Of a stretch of DNA of 64,000 nucleotides, positions 33,908 to 42,615 are shown one piece after another. Made by a program: the position numbers and the translations under genes. Positions within the stretch are counted from its first letter, which is position 1, and every line of letters starts with the position of its first letter. The notes beneath the pieces were generated by a model, which saw only the letters and a list, made by a program, of their open reading frames with translations, was not told where the DNA came from and searched no databases. The stretch is from JAPOVO01 sp026708165 (GTDB lineage Bacteria; Chloroflexota; UBA11872; VXNJ01): assembly GCA_965208775.1 (NCBI GenBank), contig OZ242360.1, forward strand, positions 2,356,001 to 2,420,000, written 5' to 3'.

Positions 33908-34870
33908 CTAGCTCCATCCGGTAATGAGAGCCACGCGGTCCATGCTCTCCAGATCGGGGAATATTTCTACTTGAAGGTTTTCTGAGCGCAACGAAGCCGC
34001 GCTCCGCACCAGGTCGGCCTGGTCGAAACCGATTTCGATGAGCATTGCGCCGCCAGCACTTACTTGGGCGAACTGAAAGAGACGGCGGTATAGCGCGAAC
34101 CCGTCAGGTCCGCCGTCGAGCGCCAGATGCGGCTCGAAATCGCGCACTTCACGCTGTAAATGCGGTATCTCGCCGGTCGGGATGTAAGGCAAGTTTGCGA
34201 CCAGAAGGTCGGGCGGCGACATAGTCGCCGGTTGGAGGTCGGCAACGGCGAAGTGCACGGTCGCACCAAGCGCTTCTGCGTTTTCTCGGGCGGCCGTTAC
34301 AGCTTCGGTCGATAGATCGGAAGCGACCACCCGCGCGGATGGTAGGAAGTGCGCTATGGCAACGGCGGCAGCTCCGCAGCCCGTTCCCACGTCGACGACT
34401 AGCGGGTGGTATCGAGGGTCCGGACAAAGTTTGCCGGAGCGGGCCTTTAGGCCGGCGCAGGCGAGCGCCTTTTCGACGAGAACCTCGGTGGAGGAGCGCG
34501 GCGACAGCACGCGGCGGTCGACTTTGAACTCCAGTCCCATGAATTCCCGCCTGCCCAGAATGTAGTCGACAGGCTCCCCCCGGCCGCGTCTTTTGATGAA
34601 GCTCTTGTACCGGCGGTCCTGCCGGCATGTAAGCAAAGAATGCTTGTCTACGTAGAGGTCGATCCGCTCGATGTCGAGCGCGCCTGCGAGAAGCAGGTCG
34701 GCGTCGAGAATGCAGGACTCGACGTTTGCCGTCTTAAGTCGGCGGCAACCCCACGCTCTGGCGGCGTCGCGGCGCGGACGGTCGAGCGCCGGCTCAGGCT
34801 CCGGCCAAGGCGAGCCGCTCGGCCTCGTCGGTTTCGATGAGCGCCTGGACGAGTTGGTCGATCTCTCCAT
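33908..34870 (-). CDS. prmC: release factor glutamine methyltransferase PrmC
   Basis: This enzyme methylates the GGQ glutamine of release factors. Motif I is VVDVGTGCGAAAVAIA; the glutamine-binding motif, usually NPPY, is NLPY here (VANLPYIPT), a known variant. The end is certain. The start is not: between the prfA stop (34794) and the conserved region there is no in-frame ATG, GTG or TTG. The given start (34870) is an ATG inside prfA that would add about 25 residues of overlap-coded N-terminus; a rare start codon near 34790 is the alternative. It acts on PrfA, encoded just upstream. Confidence 0.85.
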   Translation of the reverse strand: MERSTNSSRRSSKPTRPSGSPWPEPEPALDRPRRDAARAWGCRRLKTANVESCILDADLLLAGALDIERIDLYVDKHSLLTCRQDRRYKSFIKRRGRGEPVDYILGRREFMGLEFKVDRRVLSPRSSTEVLVEKALACAGLKARSGKLCPDPRYHPLVVDVGTGCGAAAVAIAHFLPSARVVASDLSTEAVTAARENAEALGATVHFAVADLQPATMSPPDLLVANLPYIPTGEIPHLQREVRDFEPHLALDGGPDGFALYRRLFQFAQVSAGGAMLIEIGFDQADLVRSAASLRSENLQVEIFPDLESMDRVALITGWS

Positions 34871-35864
34871 CGAGAAACGCCTCGATCCCATAAAGCGTTT
34901 TGGATATGCGGTGATCGGTAACCCTATCTTGCGGGAAGTTGTAGGTGCGCATTTTGGCGCTGCGGTCACCGCCGCCAATCTGCGAGCGGCGCGAGTCCCC
35001 ACGGTCGGCGTCCTGCTTTTGCCGCTCCAGGTCCAGCAGCCGCGAGCGGAGAATCGCCATTGCCTTGGCACGGTTCTTGTGCTGTGACTTTTCGTCCTGG
35101 ATCGATACGATCAGTCCCGTCGGCAAATGTGTGATACGTACGGCGGAATCGGTAGTGTTGACGCTTTGACCGCCGTGTCCCGACGATCTGAACACGTCGA
35201 TGCGAATGTCATCCTCGTCGATTTGCACATCGATTTCCCGGGCTTCGGGCAACACGACGACCGAGGCGGCGGAAGTGTGCAGTCGCCCCGACGATTCGGT
35301 AACGGGAACGCGCTGGACCCGGTGTACACCGCTTTCGTGCTTTAGGTGCTGATAAGCTCCGTCGCCGCGGATGGCTACTATCGCCTCTTTGACTCCACCC
35401 AGCTCGGTTAGGGTTTGATTCAGCAATTCGACCTTCCAACCCGACCGCTCGGCGTGGCGACCGTACATACGCAGGAGGTCGGCGGCGAACAGCGCGGCCT
35501 CGGTGCCACCGGTTCCGGCGCGGATTTCCATTATGACGGGGCGGTCGTCGTCGGGGTCCGTGGGGAGCATCGAGCGCCTCAGCCGGTCTTCGACCTCGAT
35601 GCTTTGATTGCGCAGTTCCGGCAGCTCCGCCGCAGCGAACTCGGCCATCTCCGGGTCCGACATATCGGCGGCCAACTCGACTGCCGATTCTATATCTCCT
35701 TCGATCCGGCGAAGCTCGTTTATCAGGCGGACCCTGGACTCAAGCTCGGAATACTCCTTGCCGAACTTGGCCAGGGCACCAGGCTCTGTCGCGACCTTGG
35801 GATCGCTCAGCAGCTTGGCGAGCTCCGCGAACCGAGCTTCCATAGCTTCGTAGCGCTCGTTCAT
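34794..35864 (-). CDS. prfA: peptide chain release factor 1
   Basis: This is a 356-residue class I release factor for UAA and UAG. The tripeptide anticodon PxT is PVT at 187-189, which marks RF1 rather than RF2, and the peptidyl-hydrolysis loop is GGQ at 231-233 in SSGHGGQSVNTTDSAVR. UGA is not read by RF1, so UGA is left for RF2 and for the selenocysteine tRNA found in this window. The ATG at 35864 overlaps the DUF1385 gene stop by four bases. Confidence 0.97.
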   Translation of the reverse strand: MNERYEAMEARFAELAKLLSDPKVATEPGALAKFGKEYSELESRVRLINELRRIEGDIESAVELAADMSDPEMAEFAAAELPELRNQSIEVEDRLRRSMLPTDPDDDRPVIMEIRAGTGGTEAALFAADLLRMYGRHAERSGWKVELLNQTLTELGGVKEAIVAIRGDGAYQHLKHESGVHRVQRVPVTESSGRLHTSAASVVVLPEAREIDVQIDEDDIRIDVFRSSGHGGQSVNTTDSAVRITHLPTGLIVSIQDEKSQHKNRAKAMAILRSRLLDLERQKQDADRGDSRRSQIGGGDRSAKMRTYNFPQDRVTDHRISKTLYGIEAFLDGEIDQLVQALIETDEAERLALAGA

Positions 35865-36877
35865 GCTCTTATCTCGAGTCCCATGTCCGCGTGTGCGGGC
35901 GCGGTTGCGAGACCCTCCGACCGCAGAACCTGCCCCATTGCAATGATGGCAACTTCAACCTGGTCGGGCGTAGGTGTTCTGGTGGTTATGGCCTGAAGCC
36001 ATAGACCGGGGGCAAGCAGCAACGCGACCAGCGGATTGCCGCGATGCGCAGCCAGAAATCGTATCAACTCGAAAGCCAGGCCGGCGATAACCGGTACGAG
36101 CAGGATTCGCGAGCCTATCCGGATCGGGAGGTCAGGTCGCCCCAGCAAGGCAAAGACGAGGATCGAAAGCAGCACAACGACGAGCAGGAAGTTGGTGCCG
36201 CAACGGGGATGCGCTGCGCTGTGCCGCATCACCCGCGCCACGGTCAGCTCGTCACCGGCTTCGAGGGCGTTGACTGTCTTGTGCTCGGCCCCGTGGTATT
36301 CGAACGTCCGGCGAATGTCGGGTAAAAGGCCAATTACGGACAGATAGGCGAGAAGGATAGCGAGGCGAATCACTCCCTCAACCAGATTGCTGACGAAATC
36401 CGACTCGATTCCGGCGTCGAGAGTGCGGACTAGGAACAGCGGAACCACGAAGAAGAGCGCGATCCCGAGCACGAGTCCCAGTCCGAGCGAAACCCAGATA
36501 AACCCGCCGGCTTCCGTATCGTCACCGTCCGGCTCGGCGCCGTTCGTGGGTTTTTGTTCTGGCTCAACGGAGACTTCGGCGGAAAAGGCCAGGGACTTCA
36601 TTCCCAGCACGAGGATGTCCCACATAGCTGCCGCGCCGCGGAGCACCGGCACCCGTCGGAACGCGCGTGCGAGTCTGCCTGGCACGATAGGTTCAGCTTT
36701 GACCACGACGTGTCCGGCAGGATGCCGCACAGCCGTAGCCACACACTTGCGGCTACGCATCATGACGCCATCGAGCACGGCCTGCCCGCCGTACCTGATG
36801 CGCTCTTCCGTGCTGGACGATTCGGGTTTAACGGAGTCTCGCGCGCCAGTATTCGAAGTTGTCACTAGGTTTTTCAT
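35861..36877 (-). CDS. DUF1385 multi-pass membrane protein
   Basis: This 338-residue protein starts with YGGQAVLDGVMMRS, the DUF1385 signature. It has membrane segments at about 130-152, 162-185, 232-253 and 258-280. The HGAEHKTVNALEAG block and HPRCGTNFL are strongly conserved family motifs. Function is unknown; in many bacteria it lies between rpmE and prfA, as here. His/Glu/Cys conservation suggests a metal-dependent membrane enzyme, but that is inference. Confidence 0.88.
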   Translation of the reverse strand: MKNLVTTSNTGARDSVKPESSSTEERIRYGGQAVLDGVMMRSRKCVATAVRHPAGHVVVKAEPIVPGRLARAFRRVPVLRGAAAMWDILVLGMKSLAFSAEVSVEPEQKPTNGAEPDGDDTEAGGFIWVSLGLGLVLGIALFFVVPLFLVRTLDAGIESDFVSNLVEGVIRLAILLAYLSVIGLLPDIRRTFEYHGAEHKTVNALEAGDELTVARVMRHSAAHPRCGTNFLLVVVLLSILVFALLGRPDLPIRIGSRILLVPVIAGLAFELIRFLAAHRGNPLVALLLAPGLWLQAITTRTPTPDQVEVAIIAMGQVLRSEGLATAPAHADMGLEIRA

Positions 36878-36926
36878 GAGAAAAATGCGCCGAGGGACGT
36901 GGACGGCCCCGGTTTCGGTTGGAAAG

Positions 36927-37145
36927 CTAGGCGCTGGCCGACTGGGCCTTTTTCTGCAGGCGGCGGTTGAATCGCTCGACCTGCCCCTGACTGTCGACCA
37001 ACCTTTGCGTGCCGGTGAAGAATGGATGGCAGTTTGAGCAGATGTCGATGCGCATCTCGGGTTTGGTGGACCTGGTAACGAAAGAGTTTCCGCACGAGCA
37101 AGTGACCACGCACTCCACGAACTTCGGGTGGATTCCCGGCTTCAT
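36927..37145 (-). CDS. rpmE: 50S ribosomal protein L31
   Basis: This is a 72-residue zinc-binding L31, of the type with four cysteines (16, 18, 36 and 39). That makes it the zinc-replete (C+) form. The KFVECVVTCSCGNSFVT and PFFTGTQRLVDSQGQVERF blocks are typical. ATG at 37145. Confidence 0.95.
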   Translation of the reverse strand: MKPGIHPKFVECVVTCSCGNSFVTRSTKPEMRIDICSNCHPFFTGTQRLVDSQGQVERFNRRLQKKAQSASA

Positions 37146-37201
37146 GCTTTCTCCCCAAGGAACGCCGTCTATGAATAGCCGAGTTTATCACGTGGCAAGC
37201 G

Positions 37202-38209
37202 TCAGCCTCCTGAACGATCTTCTCCCGTCGGCGAACGATCCGAGCGCGCGAGCCAGTACAACGTCGCGATCATAAGCAGCACGAGAGCGCCGAGAGCGTA
37301 CAGCTTCTCCAGTCGCTGGAAATACAGAGCCACAACGCCGAATACGGCACCGACGGCGTAATAGGCGAGAACGAGTTTCCGCGGCGAGAGCCCTGCCTTG
37401 AGCAGCCTGTGGTGGAGGTGGTCGGTATCTCGCGCATGGAACTTGCCGCCCGCGCGCAGCCTTCGCAAGATCGTCCAGGCTACCTCGAGAACGGGTATGC
37501 CAAGCACCAGCAGCGCGGTCGCGATCTTGGCTCCTCCGATGATGGCCAGGACTGCTACAAGGTATCCGAGAAGATGCGCCCCAGAGTCGCCCATGATGAT
37601 GGAGGCTCTATGGAAGTTGAAGGGAAGGAACCCCAGAACGGCCCCGACAACCGCGAGACCCATAGTCGCTATGGCGTATTGCCCCAATCGGACGGAGAGC
37701 ACGGCCAGCACGGCGGCGGCGACCACGGCTACCCCGCCCGCAAGTCCATCTACGCCGTCGACAAAATTCATGGCGTTCATCATTCCGATTATCCAGAACA
37801 ACGTGAACGGGATCGCCACGGCCAGCGCGAGGAAGATGATTCCACCGAACGGGTTGCTGATACCGTCGATGCGTACCCCGAACGCGACGGGAATGGCCGC
37901 GGCTACCAGTTGCCCAAGGAACTTGTCGCGAGGTGACAGTCCGCGCAAGTCGTCGACCAGGGTTATCGCGACGACTGCTATGGCGCCGACGAGCAGACCG
38001 ATGGTAGGCGTATCGAGCGGGACGGCGATTATGGTTCCCAGGACGAACGCGACAAGGATTGCCGGACCGCCGAGCCGCGGGATCGGCTTGGAGTGGATTC
38101 TGCCGGGACCCGGCGCGTCGAGCCAGCCGAAACGGTGCCCGATCCATCGAGCGAGCCACGTACCCGCGAAACCGACGGGCAATGCAATCGCCAGGGCCAG
38201 CCAGTTCAC
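37202..38209 (-). CDS. undecaprenyl-phosphate GlcNAc-1-phosphate transferase family (WecA/TagO-like)
   Basis: This 335-residue polytopic enzyme, with about ten helices, moves a sugar-1-phosphate from a UDP-sugar to a polyprenyl phosphate. Active-site motifs are LVDDLRG (Asp 86 and 87), NAMNFVDGVDGLAGG, MGDSGAHLLG and the HARDTDHLHHRLL loop. The HHRL loop marks the WecA/TagO branch, not MraY. It could start synthesis of a wall-linked or surface polysaccharide. MraY itself is not in the window, so a broader role cannot be excluded. GTG start at 38209. Confidence 0.88.
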   Translation of the reverse strand: MNWLALAIALPVGFAGTWLARWIGHRFGWLDAPGPGRIHSKPIPRLGGPAILVAFVLGTIIAVPLDTPTIGLLVGAIAVVAITLVDDLRGLSPRDKFLGQLVAAAIPVAFGVRIDGISNPFGGIIFLALAVAIPFTLFWIIGMMNAMNFVDGVDGLAGGVAVVAAAVLAVLSVRLGQYAIATMGLAVVGAVLGFLPFNFHRASIIMGDSGAHLLGYLVAVLAIIGGAKIATALLVLGIPVLEVAWTILRRLRAGGKFHARDTDHLHHRLLKAGLSPRKLVLAYYAVGAVFGVVALYFQRLEKLYALGALVLLMIATLYWLARSDRSPTGEDRSGG

Positions 38210-38312
38210 GTCGGACTCGAAGCCCCTTTCGTCAAGGGTCGCGGCGCCAGCATGTAGGAAGTATATGTTTTGGCGTCGGGCCGGATAGTCGGAACTATAG
38301 CGATTAGGTGTT

Positions 38313-38342
38313 TTGACCCTTTTTCAACTGGAGTAATACAAT
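38313..38342 (+). promoter_or_regulatory. probable sigma70 promoter of rpsU operon
   Basis: TTGACC (38313-38318) and TACAAT (38337-38342) are separated by 18 bases. The transcript leader of about 100 bases contains a 6-bp hairpin at 38405-38425 (TCCCAG/CTGGGA). The region is divergent from the WecA-like gene. Confidence 0.5.
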
Positions 38343-38404
38343 TGAACCCCGTTTGGGAACGTAACGGAGGTTGCGTGCGTTCATAACGTTCGTAAAACAG
38401 GGAT

Positions 38405-38425
38405 TCCCAGTCGCGGAACCTGGGA
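38405..38425 (+). other. leader hairpin upstream of rpsU
   Basis: TCCCAG at 38405-38410 pairs with CTGGGA at 38420-38425 around a 9-base loop, ending 24 bases before the rpsU start. It could be a structured leader for autoregulation by S21, but nothing else supports that. Confidence 0.35.
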
Positions 38426-38449
38426 GTTCACAGCAAAAGCGAGGTTTTA

Positions 38450-38674
38450 TTGCCGACACAAGTTTCTCTTGGCCCAAACGAATCGTTCGAAGCCGGTCTG
38501 CGCCGCTTTAACAAGCGGGTACAGCAGGACGGCATTTTGGCTGAAGCGCGCAGACGAAAGCATTTTGAAAAGCCTAGTGTGCGCCGAAAGAAGAAAGAAG
38601 CCGCCAGAGATCGCAAGGCACGCAGGGCCGCGCTGAAGGCTTCCAAGGCCCTGAACTCCGAATACGCGTTTTAG
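38450..38674 (+). CDS. rpsU: 30S ribosomal protein S21
   Basis: This is a 74-residue basic protein with the S21 signature: ESFEAGLRRFNKRVQQDGIL and RRRKHFEKPSVRRKKK. TTG start at 38450, with AGCGAGG about 6 bases ahead. It begins a small run with yqeY, ybeY and ispE. Confidence 0.94.
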   Translation: MPTQVSLGPNESFEAGLRRFNKRVQQDGILAEARRRKHFEKPSVRRKKKEAARDRKARRAALKASKALNSEYAF

Positions 38675-38732
38675 CCGACTCTCCATACACCGTCTTCAGG
38701 TCGGCAGCTATATCAATGCGAGATAGCACCTC

Positions 38733-39179
38733 ATGCCCGTAGCCGACCGAATCTTCGAAGACCTCAAGCAGGCGATGCGCAACCGCGACAAGGCGCGCGT
38801 CATAGCCCTTCGCTTTATAAGAAGCGAGATCCAGAAAGCGGAAAAAGCAAGCCGCAAACCGCTGGACGACTCTGCAGTAATCCAGAACCTGGCGACTCAG
38901 GCGCGCCGTCGTCGGGAGTCGATAGAGGAGTACAAAAAGGCGAAGCGGGAGGAGCTTGTCGCCAAGGAAACAGCTGAGCTTGACATAATCCTCTCGTACA
39001 TGCCCGAGCAGCTTAGCCGCGAAGAGATAGTCGACGCCGCCCGGGAGATAATCGCGGATGTCCAGGCAAGCGCTCCCAGAGACATGGGTAAGGTGATGGG
39101 GCCGCTGATGGTCCGGCTTCGAGGCAAGGCCGATGGAGCGACTTGTTCCCAAATCGTGCGTGAGCTACTGGGCGCTTAG
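38733..39179 (+). CDS. GatB/YqeY-domain protein
   Basis: This 148-residue all-helical protein has the YqeY fold, also found at the C-terminus of GatB. Markers are LKQAMRNRDKARVIALRFIRSEIQ, LDIILSYMPEQLSREEI and the MGKVMGPLMVRLRGKADG block. It is commonly next to rpsU. It may bind tRNA or assist amidotransfer, but its own function is unproven. Confidence 0.93.
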   Translation: MPVADRIFEDLKQAMRNRDKARVIALRFIRSEIQKAEKASRKPLDDSAVIQNLATQARRRRESIEEYKKAKREELVAKETAELDIILSYMPEQLSREEIVDAAREIIADVQASAPRDMGKVMGPLMVRLRGKADGATCSQIVRELLGA

Positions 39180-39217
39180 CAACCGGGCGCAGGGTCAACG
39201 GCGGAGCTGACATCGAC

Positions 39218-39676
39218 TTGGCGGCGCGGGTTGAAGTCTTGTCGGACACGCAGGAGCTGGTCTCCAAATCACTCGTCGAATTGATCATCGCTGTATGCAG
39301 TGCCGCAGTCGAGCGGGCCGGGATCGATCAGGATGTCGAATTTGCCTGTCTGTTGACCGACGGCCCAGCGATGCGCCGGCTCAATCGCCAGTTTCGGGCA
39401 ATCGACCGCGAGACCGAAGTGCTGGCGTTTCCCATAGACGAATCGGCGCCCGGCGGCGATATCGCCATCGCCATCGACCACGCTATGGCAGCGGCGGACA
39501 GCAACGGCTCGACTATCGAAGCCGAAGTGGCCTATCTCGCTGCTCACGCGTCGCTGCACCTGCTGGGCCACGATCACCATTCAGACGAGGACTACGAGAG
39601 AATGCTCGCCGAGGAAGATGAAGTGCTAGCAATGATTGGTGTTGCGAATCCCAGGCGCTCCGAAGAGATGGCCTGA
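39218..39676 (+). CDS. ybeY: endoribonuclease YbeY
   Basis: This 152-residue zinc-dependent RNase acts in 16S rRNA 3'-end maturation and ribosome quality control. The metal motif H-x3-H-x5-H is at His 110, 114 and 120 (AAHASLHLLGHDH). TEVLAFP stands in place of TDVLSFP. TTG start at 39218. It is 16 bases before ispE. Confidence 0.94.
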   Translation: MAARVEVLSDTQELVSKSLVELIIAVCSAAVERAGIDQDVEFACLLTDGPAMRRLNRQFRAIDRETEVLAFPIDESAPGGDIAIAIDHAMAAADSNGSTIEAEVAYLAAHASLHLLGHDHHSDEDYERMLAEEDEVLAMIGVANPRRSEEMA

Positions 39677-39691
39677 CTTCCGCCCAGAGCG

Positions 39692-40585
39692 ATGACAGAG
39701 ACGCTGACGCTCAAGTCGTTCGCGAAGATCAACCTTGGCCTCGAGGTTTTGGGAAAGCGCCCAGACGGATATCACGAGCTGATATCGGTAATGCAGTCGA
39801 TCAGCCTGCACGACGTTCTGACGATATCGAAATCGACCTGCATTTCCGTGGACGGCGACGTTCCGCGGGACTTGCCTGAAGGCGATCTCGTAAGACAAGC
39901 CGCCGATTTGCTCGGAGAGACTGTTGGAAGAGCGCAAGGCGCGCACCTGAATCTGCGCAAGTCGATTCCGATAGGGGCGGGTCTTGGCGGAGGAAGCTCC
40001 AACGCCGCGTGCGCGCTGCTGGGACTCAATCAGCTGTGGGAGGCGGGGATGACCGTGGACGAGCTGACGCCGCTGGCGGCGGAGCTTGGCTCCGACGTGG
40101 CGTTTTTCTTGCGGGGCGGGACGGCGCTTGCGAGGGGACGTGGCCACGAGATGTCCACGCTTCCAGAATCGCCCCGGCATGAGGTCGTGATCGCAATGCC
40201 GGAGCAGTCCCTTTCGACGGCTCGCGTCTACGGTAATGTCAGATCCCATCATTTCACGGACGGAACGGCCACGCTCGCGCTGGCGGAGGGGCTTAGCGAC
40301 GGCCGGCTGTTGTATTCGCGAATCCGAAACTCGCTTCAGGCGCCAGCGGTCAAATTGCTTCCGGAGATAGAGACGCTGATCGCGGAGCTGCGACGGCTGG
40401 GGGCGAAGGCGAGCATCGTGTCGGGGAGTGGGAGCGCGTGTTTCGGGCTCTTCACTGAGTGTGAACCGGCCCAACAGGCTGCGGCTGATATGGCGACGGC
40501 GGGTTACTGGGTGAGGACGTGCGCCTTCGTCAGGGCGTGGAACGGACGGTCGCCCTTTGCAGAAACGGACGGGGCGGTCTCTTAG
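39692..40585 (+). CDS. ispE: 4-diphosphocytidyl-2-C-methyl-D-erythritol kinase
   Basis: This 297-residue GHMP kinase is the fourth step of the MEP isoprenoid pathway. The ATP loop is GAGLGGGSSNAAC near 95-107. The N-terminal FAKINLGLEVLGKRPDGYHEL holds the catalytic Lys, and the SDVAFFLRGG loop holds the catalytic Asp. It would supply precursors for the prenyl synthase and the undecaprenyl carriers used elsewhere in this window. Confidence 0.96.
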   Translation: MTETLTLKSFAKINLGLEVLGKRPDGYHELISVMQSISLHDVLTISKSTCISVDGDVPRDLPEGDLVRQAADLLGETVGRAQGAHLNLRKSIPIGAGLGGGSSNAACALLGLNQLWEAGMTVDELTPLAAELGSDVAFFLRGGTALARGRGHEMSTLPESPRHEVVIAMPEQSLSTARVYGNVRSHHFTDGTATLALAEGLSDGRLLYSRIRNSLQAPAVKLLPEIETLIAELRRLGAKASIVSGSGSACFGLFTECEPAQQAAADMATAGYWVRTCAFVRAWNGRSPFAETDGAVS

Positions 40586-40628
40586 TTGATAAGTATTAGA
40601 ATAGGGTTACCGCCGGAACGGTATCCGC

Positions 40629-40700
40629 GGCGACGTGGCCAAGTGGTTAAGGCAGGGGTCTGCAAAACCCTTATCGTCGGTTCGATTCCGACCGTCGCCT
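40629..40700 (+). tRNA. tRNA-Cys (anticodon GCA)
   Basis: The 72-base cloverleaf has acceptor GGCGACG paired with CGTCGCC and discriminator T, which is usual for tRNA-Cys. The anticodon stem 40655-40659 pairs with 40667-40671, with loop CTGCAAA and anticodon GCA at 40662-40664. The T loop is TTCGATT. CCA is not encoded. Confidence 0.95.
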
Positions 40701-40812
40701 CCGGTCGGACTGATGTGTCCGATCCTCCAGTTTCCGAGGCCTTCACCCGATCCGGTTTCATAGCGCAAAAAGGAGCCGGCCGGGCACGCCAATTGGAGGT
40801 CTGCGGCCCGTT

Positions 40813-42615
40813 TTAGGCGAAGGCGAGCTCGCGTACTCGCCTCCAGATCCGTGACGCCATTCGGTCGAAGTCGTGGGTTCCGCGGACGATTGCGACGTTG
40901 TCGTCTCCGAAATGCTGATGGAGCCACGCCACCACCGAGTTGACGCTACTGACATCGGCTGGCGCGCTCGTCTTGCCGGCGTCCACCATCCTCTCGACTA
41001 CGGCGCGAACCGAGTCGCGAGAGGGCTGCCGCAGACGCTCGCTTGCGACCACCGCGCCTTGTTCGATGGCAAACAGCTCGACCTCGTCCGGTCCGGCGCC
41101 ATGGTCGAAAATGATCGCCCTCACTCCGGCGAGTCCTCCAGCGACCGGACTCGGGACGCTGCGAACTCTGCGAAGCTGTCTGAGAATCTTGCGAGCCACG
41201 TTTTGCTCAGCGTCGGAGGCGGCGCCGAGGAGCTCGATTGTCGCCTTGGAGCCGTGGAGCAGAAAGCTCCGTGCGGCGCGGTAATTGAGCGCGGAATCGA
41301 TTTCAAACCGCCGTCTACGTGAGGGCATTCCGAATACTCGCCGGACGGTGGCGGCGAGTGACCGGGCGGCGGCAGCCGTCCTGTATGGACCCGCATAGAC
41401 CCCGCCGTCGTCGGTGATCTCACTGACGCAACCGACGACGGGGTCGTCTTCGCCCCCCAACCGCACGAGCCTGGGTGGAGAGCGACGCCGAAGCTGAACA
41501 TTGAACACGGGTTGGAGCTGGCGCATTCGCTCGATCTCCAGCAAGGTCGCGGAGAAGTCGGAGCCGGTGACCTCGTGATCGATGGACGCCGTGGCTTCGA
41601 GCAGTCCCTGCCAGGTTTTTCGGGCGGCTCTTGCGCCGGTGAAGTGACTGCGGACTCGACGTTGCAGCGATTTGGACTTGCCGACGTAGAGCGCGCCGCC
41701 GTCACCCCCGCGGAAGACGTACACGCCCGGAAGCGCGGGCAGATTGAGCGAAGCCCATCTGGCCAACTCCGCCCTCCTTCGCGGCAGCCCGCGATTGTCG
41801 GCACCGATCACGAAGTCTCGAAGGTCGGCGACGGTGGCGAGTCCGCGTTCTCTTGCCAGGCTGGTTAGACGCCGAAAGAGCTCGGCGGCATTTCTGGCGT
41901 CAGGCAGTGCGCGATGCGCAGTCTCGACGTTTATGTCGAAATGTGCGAGACCGGCCTGCAAGCCGAGCTGTTTGAGCTCCGGAACCAGCGCGGCCAAAAG
42001 CTCCATGGTGTCCAGCCCGTCGCCGGGGAAACGCGGACGTCTTGCCCAAATGGCTTCGTGATTCAGAAAGGCCAGGTCGGCGGGCAGATTGTGCGACACG
42101 AGAATCGCACCGTTCGAGAATGCGGCGAACTCATCCAGGACCGACTCGACCGGCGGGGCGTCGTGAAGCTGCTCTGGCAAGATTCCCGTCAAGGACGATA
42201 TGAATCGCGGCAGCCGCCGGGCCAACCTTACGAAGGACGAGTATTCGGCGATTGGACCACTGGCGCTGAATCTGACGCCGGCGAGCTCGATGATGCGGTG
42301 ACGCCCCGATCTACCGCCGTTGCTTTCGACATCGAATACGACGAACTCCGCTTCATCGATTAGCTTCCGCCCCAGGTCCCAGTTGGCGAGCGAGCAGACG
42401 CCGCAGTTGTCGATGAGAAAGCGGGCGTCGGCTCGAAGCAGGTCCGCTGCTTCCTGGACAAGCCGCCCCGGAAGCTTGCCGTGGAGCGCGAGCGAGTGCT
42501 GGACTACCGTGTCCAGAGGAGCGGGTTCGCCCCGGCCGGACAGATATGTGTAGGCCGATTCCACAACGCTGCTGCGCCGACCGCCTGCGTGCTCGGACAA
42601 GTTTGGAGTTTTCAT
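40813..42615 (-). CDS. DEDDh exonuclease (DnaQ-like) fused to GIY-YIG nuclease (Cho/UvrC-N type)
   Basis: The 600-residue protein has three parts. Residues 1-85 look like a small winged-helix domain. Residues about 90-270 are a DnaQ-type 3'-5' exonuclease, with motif I FDVESNG (Asp 95, Glu 97), motif II SHNLPAD (Asp 180) and motif III HRALPDA (His 234, Asp 239). Residues about 292-375 are a GIY-YIG nuclease (GVY 297-299, YVG 310-312, Arg 319). A 220-residue C-terminal part resembles the UvrC middle region. The start at ATG 42615 shares one base with the upstream stop (TGATG). A similar fusion is known in mycobacteria; it may act in alternative nucleotide-excision repair. Confidence 0.88.
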   Translation of the reverse strand: MKTPNLSEHAGGRRSSVVESAYTYLSGRGEPAPLDTVVQHSLALHGKLPGRLVQEAADLLRADARFLIDNCGVCSLANWDLGRKLIDEAEFVVFDVESNGGRSGRHRIIELAGVRFSASGPIAEYSSFVRLARRLPRFISSLTGILPEQLHDAPPVESVLDEFAAFSNGAILVSHNLPADLAFLNHEAIWARRPRFPGDGLDTMELLAALVPELKQLGLQAGLAHFDINVETAHRALPDARNAAELFRRLTSLARERGLATVADLRDFVIGADNRGLPRRRAELARWASLNLPALPGVYVFRGGDGGALYVGKSKSLQRRVRSHFTGARAARKTWQGLLEATASIDHEVTGSDFSATLLEIERMRQLQPVFNVQLRRRSPPRLVRLGGEDDPVVGCVSEITDDGGVYAGPYRTAAAARSLAATVRRVFGMPSRRRRFEIDSALNYRAARSFLLHGSKATIELLGAASDAEQNVARKILRQLRRVRSVPSPVAGGLAGVRAIIFDHGAGPDEVELFAIEQGAVVASERLRQPSRDSVRAVVERMVDAGKTSAPADVSSVNSVVAWLHQHFGDDNVAIVRGTHDFDRMASRIWRRVRELAFA

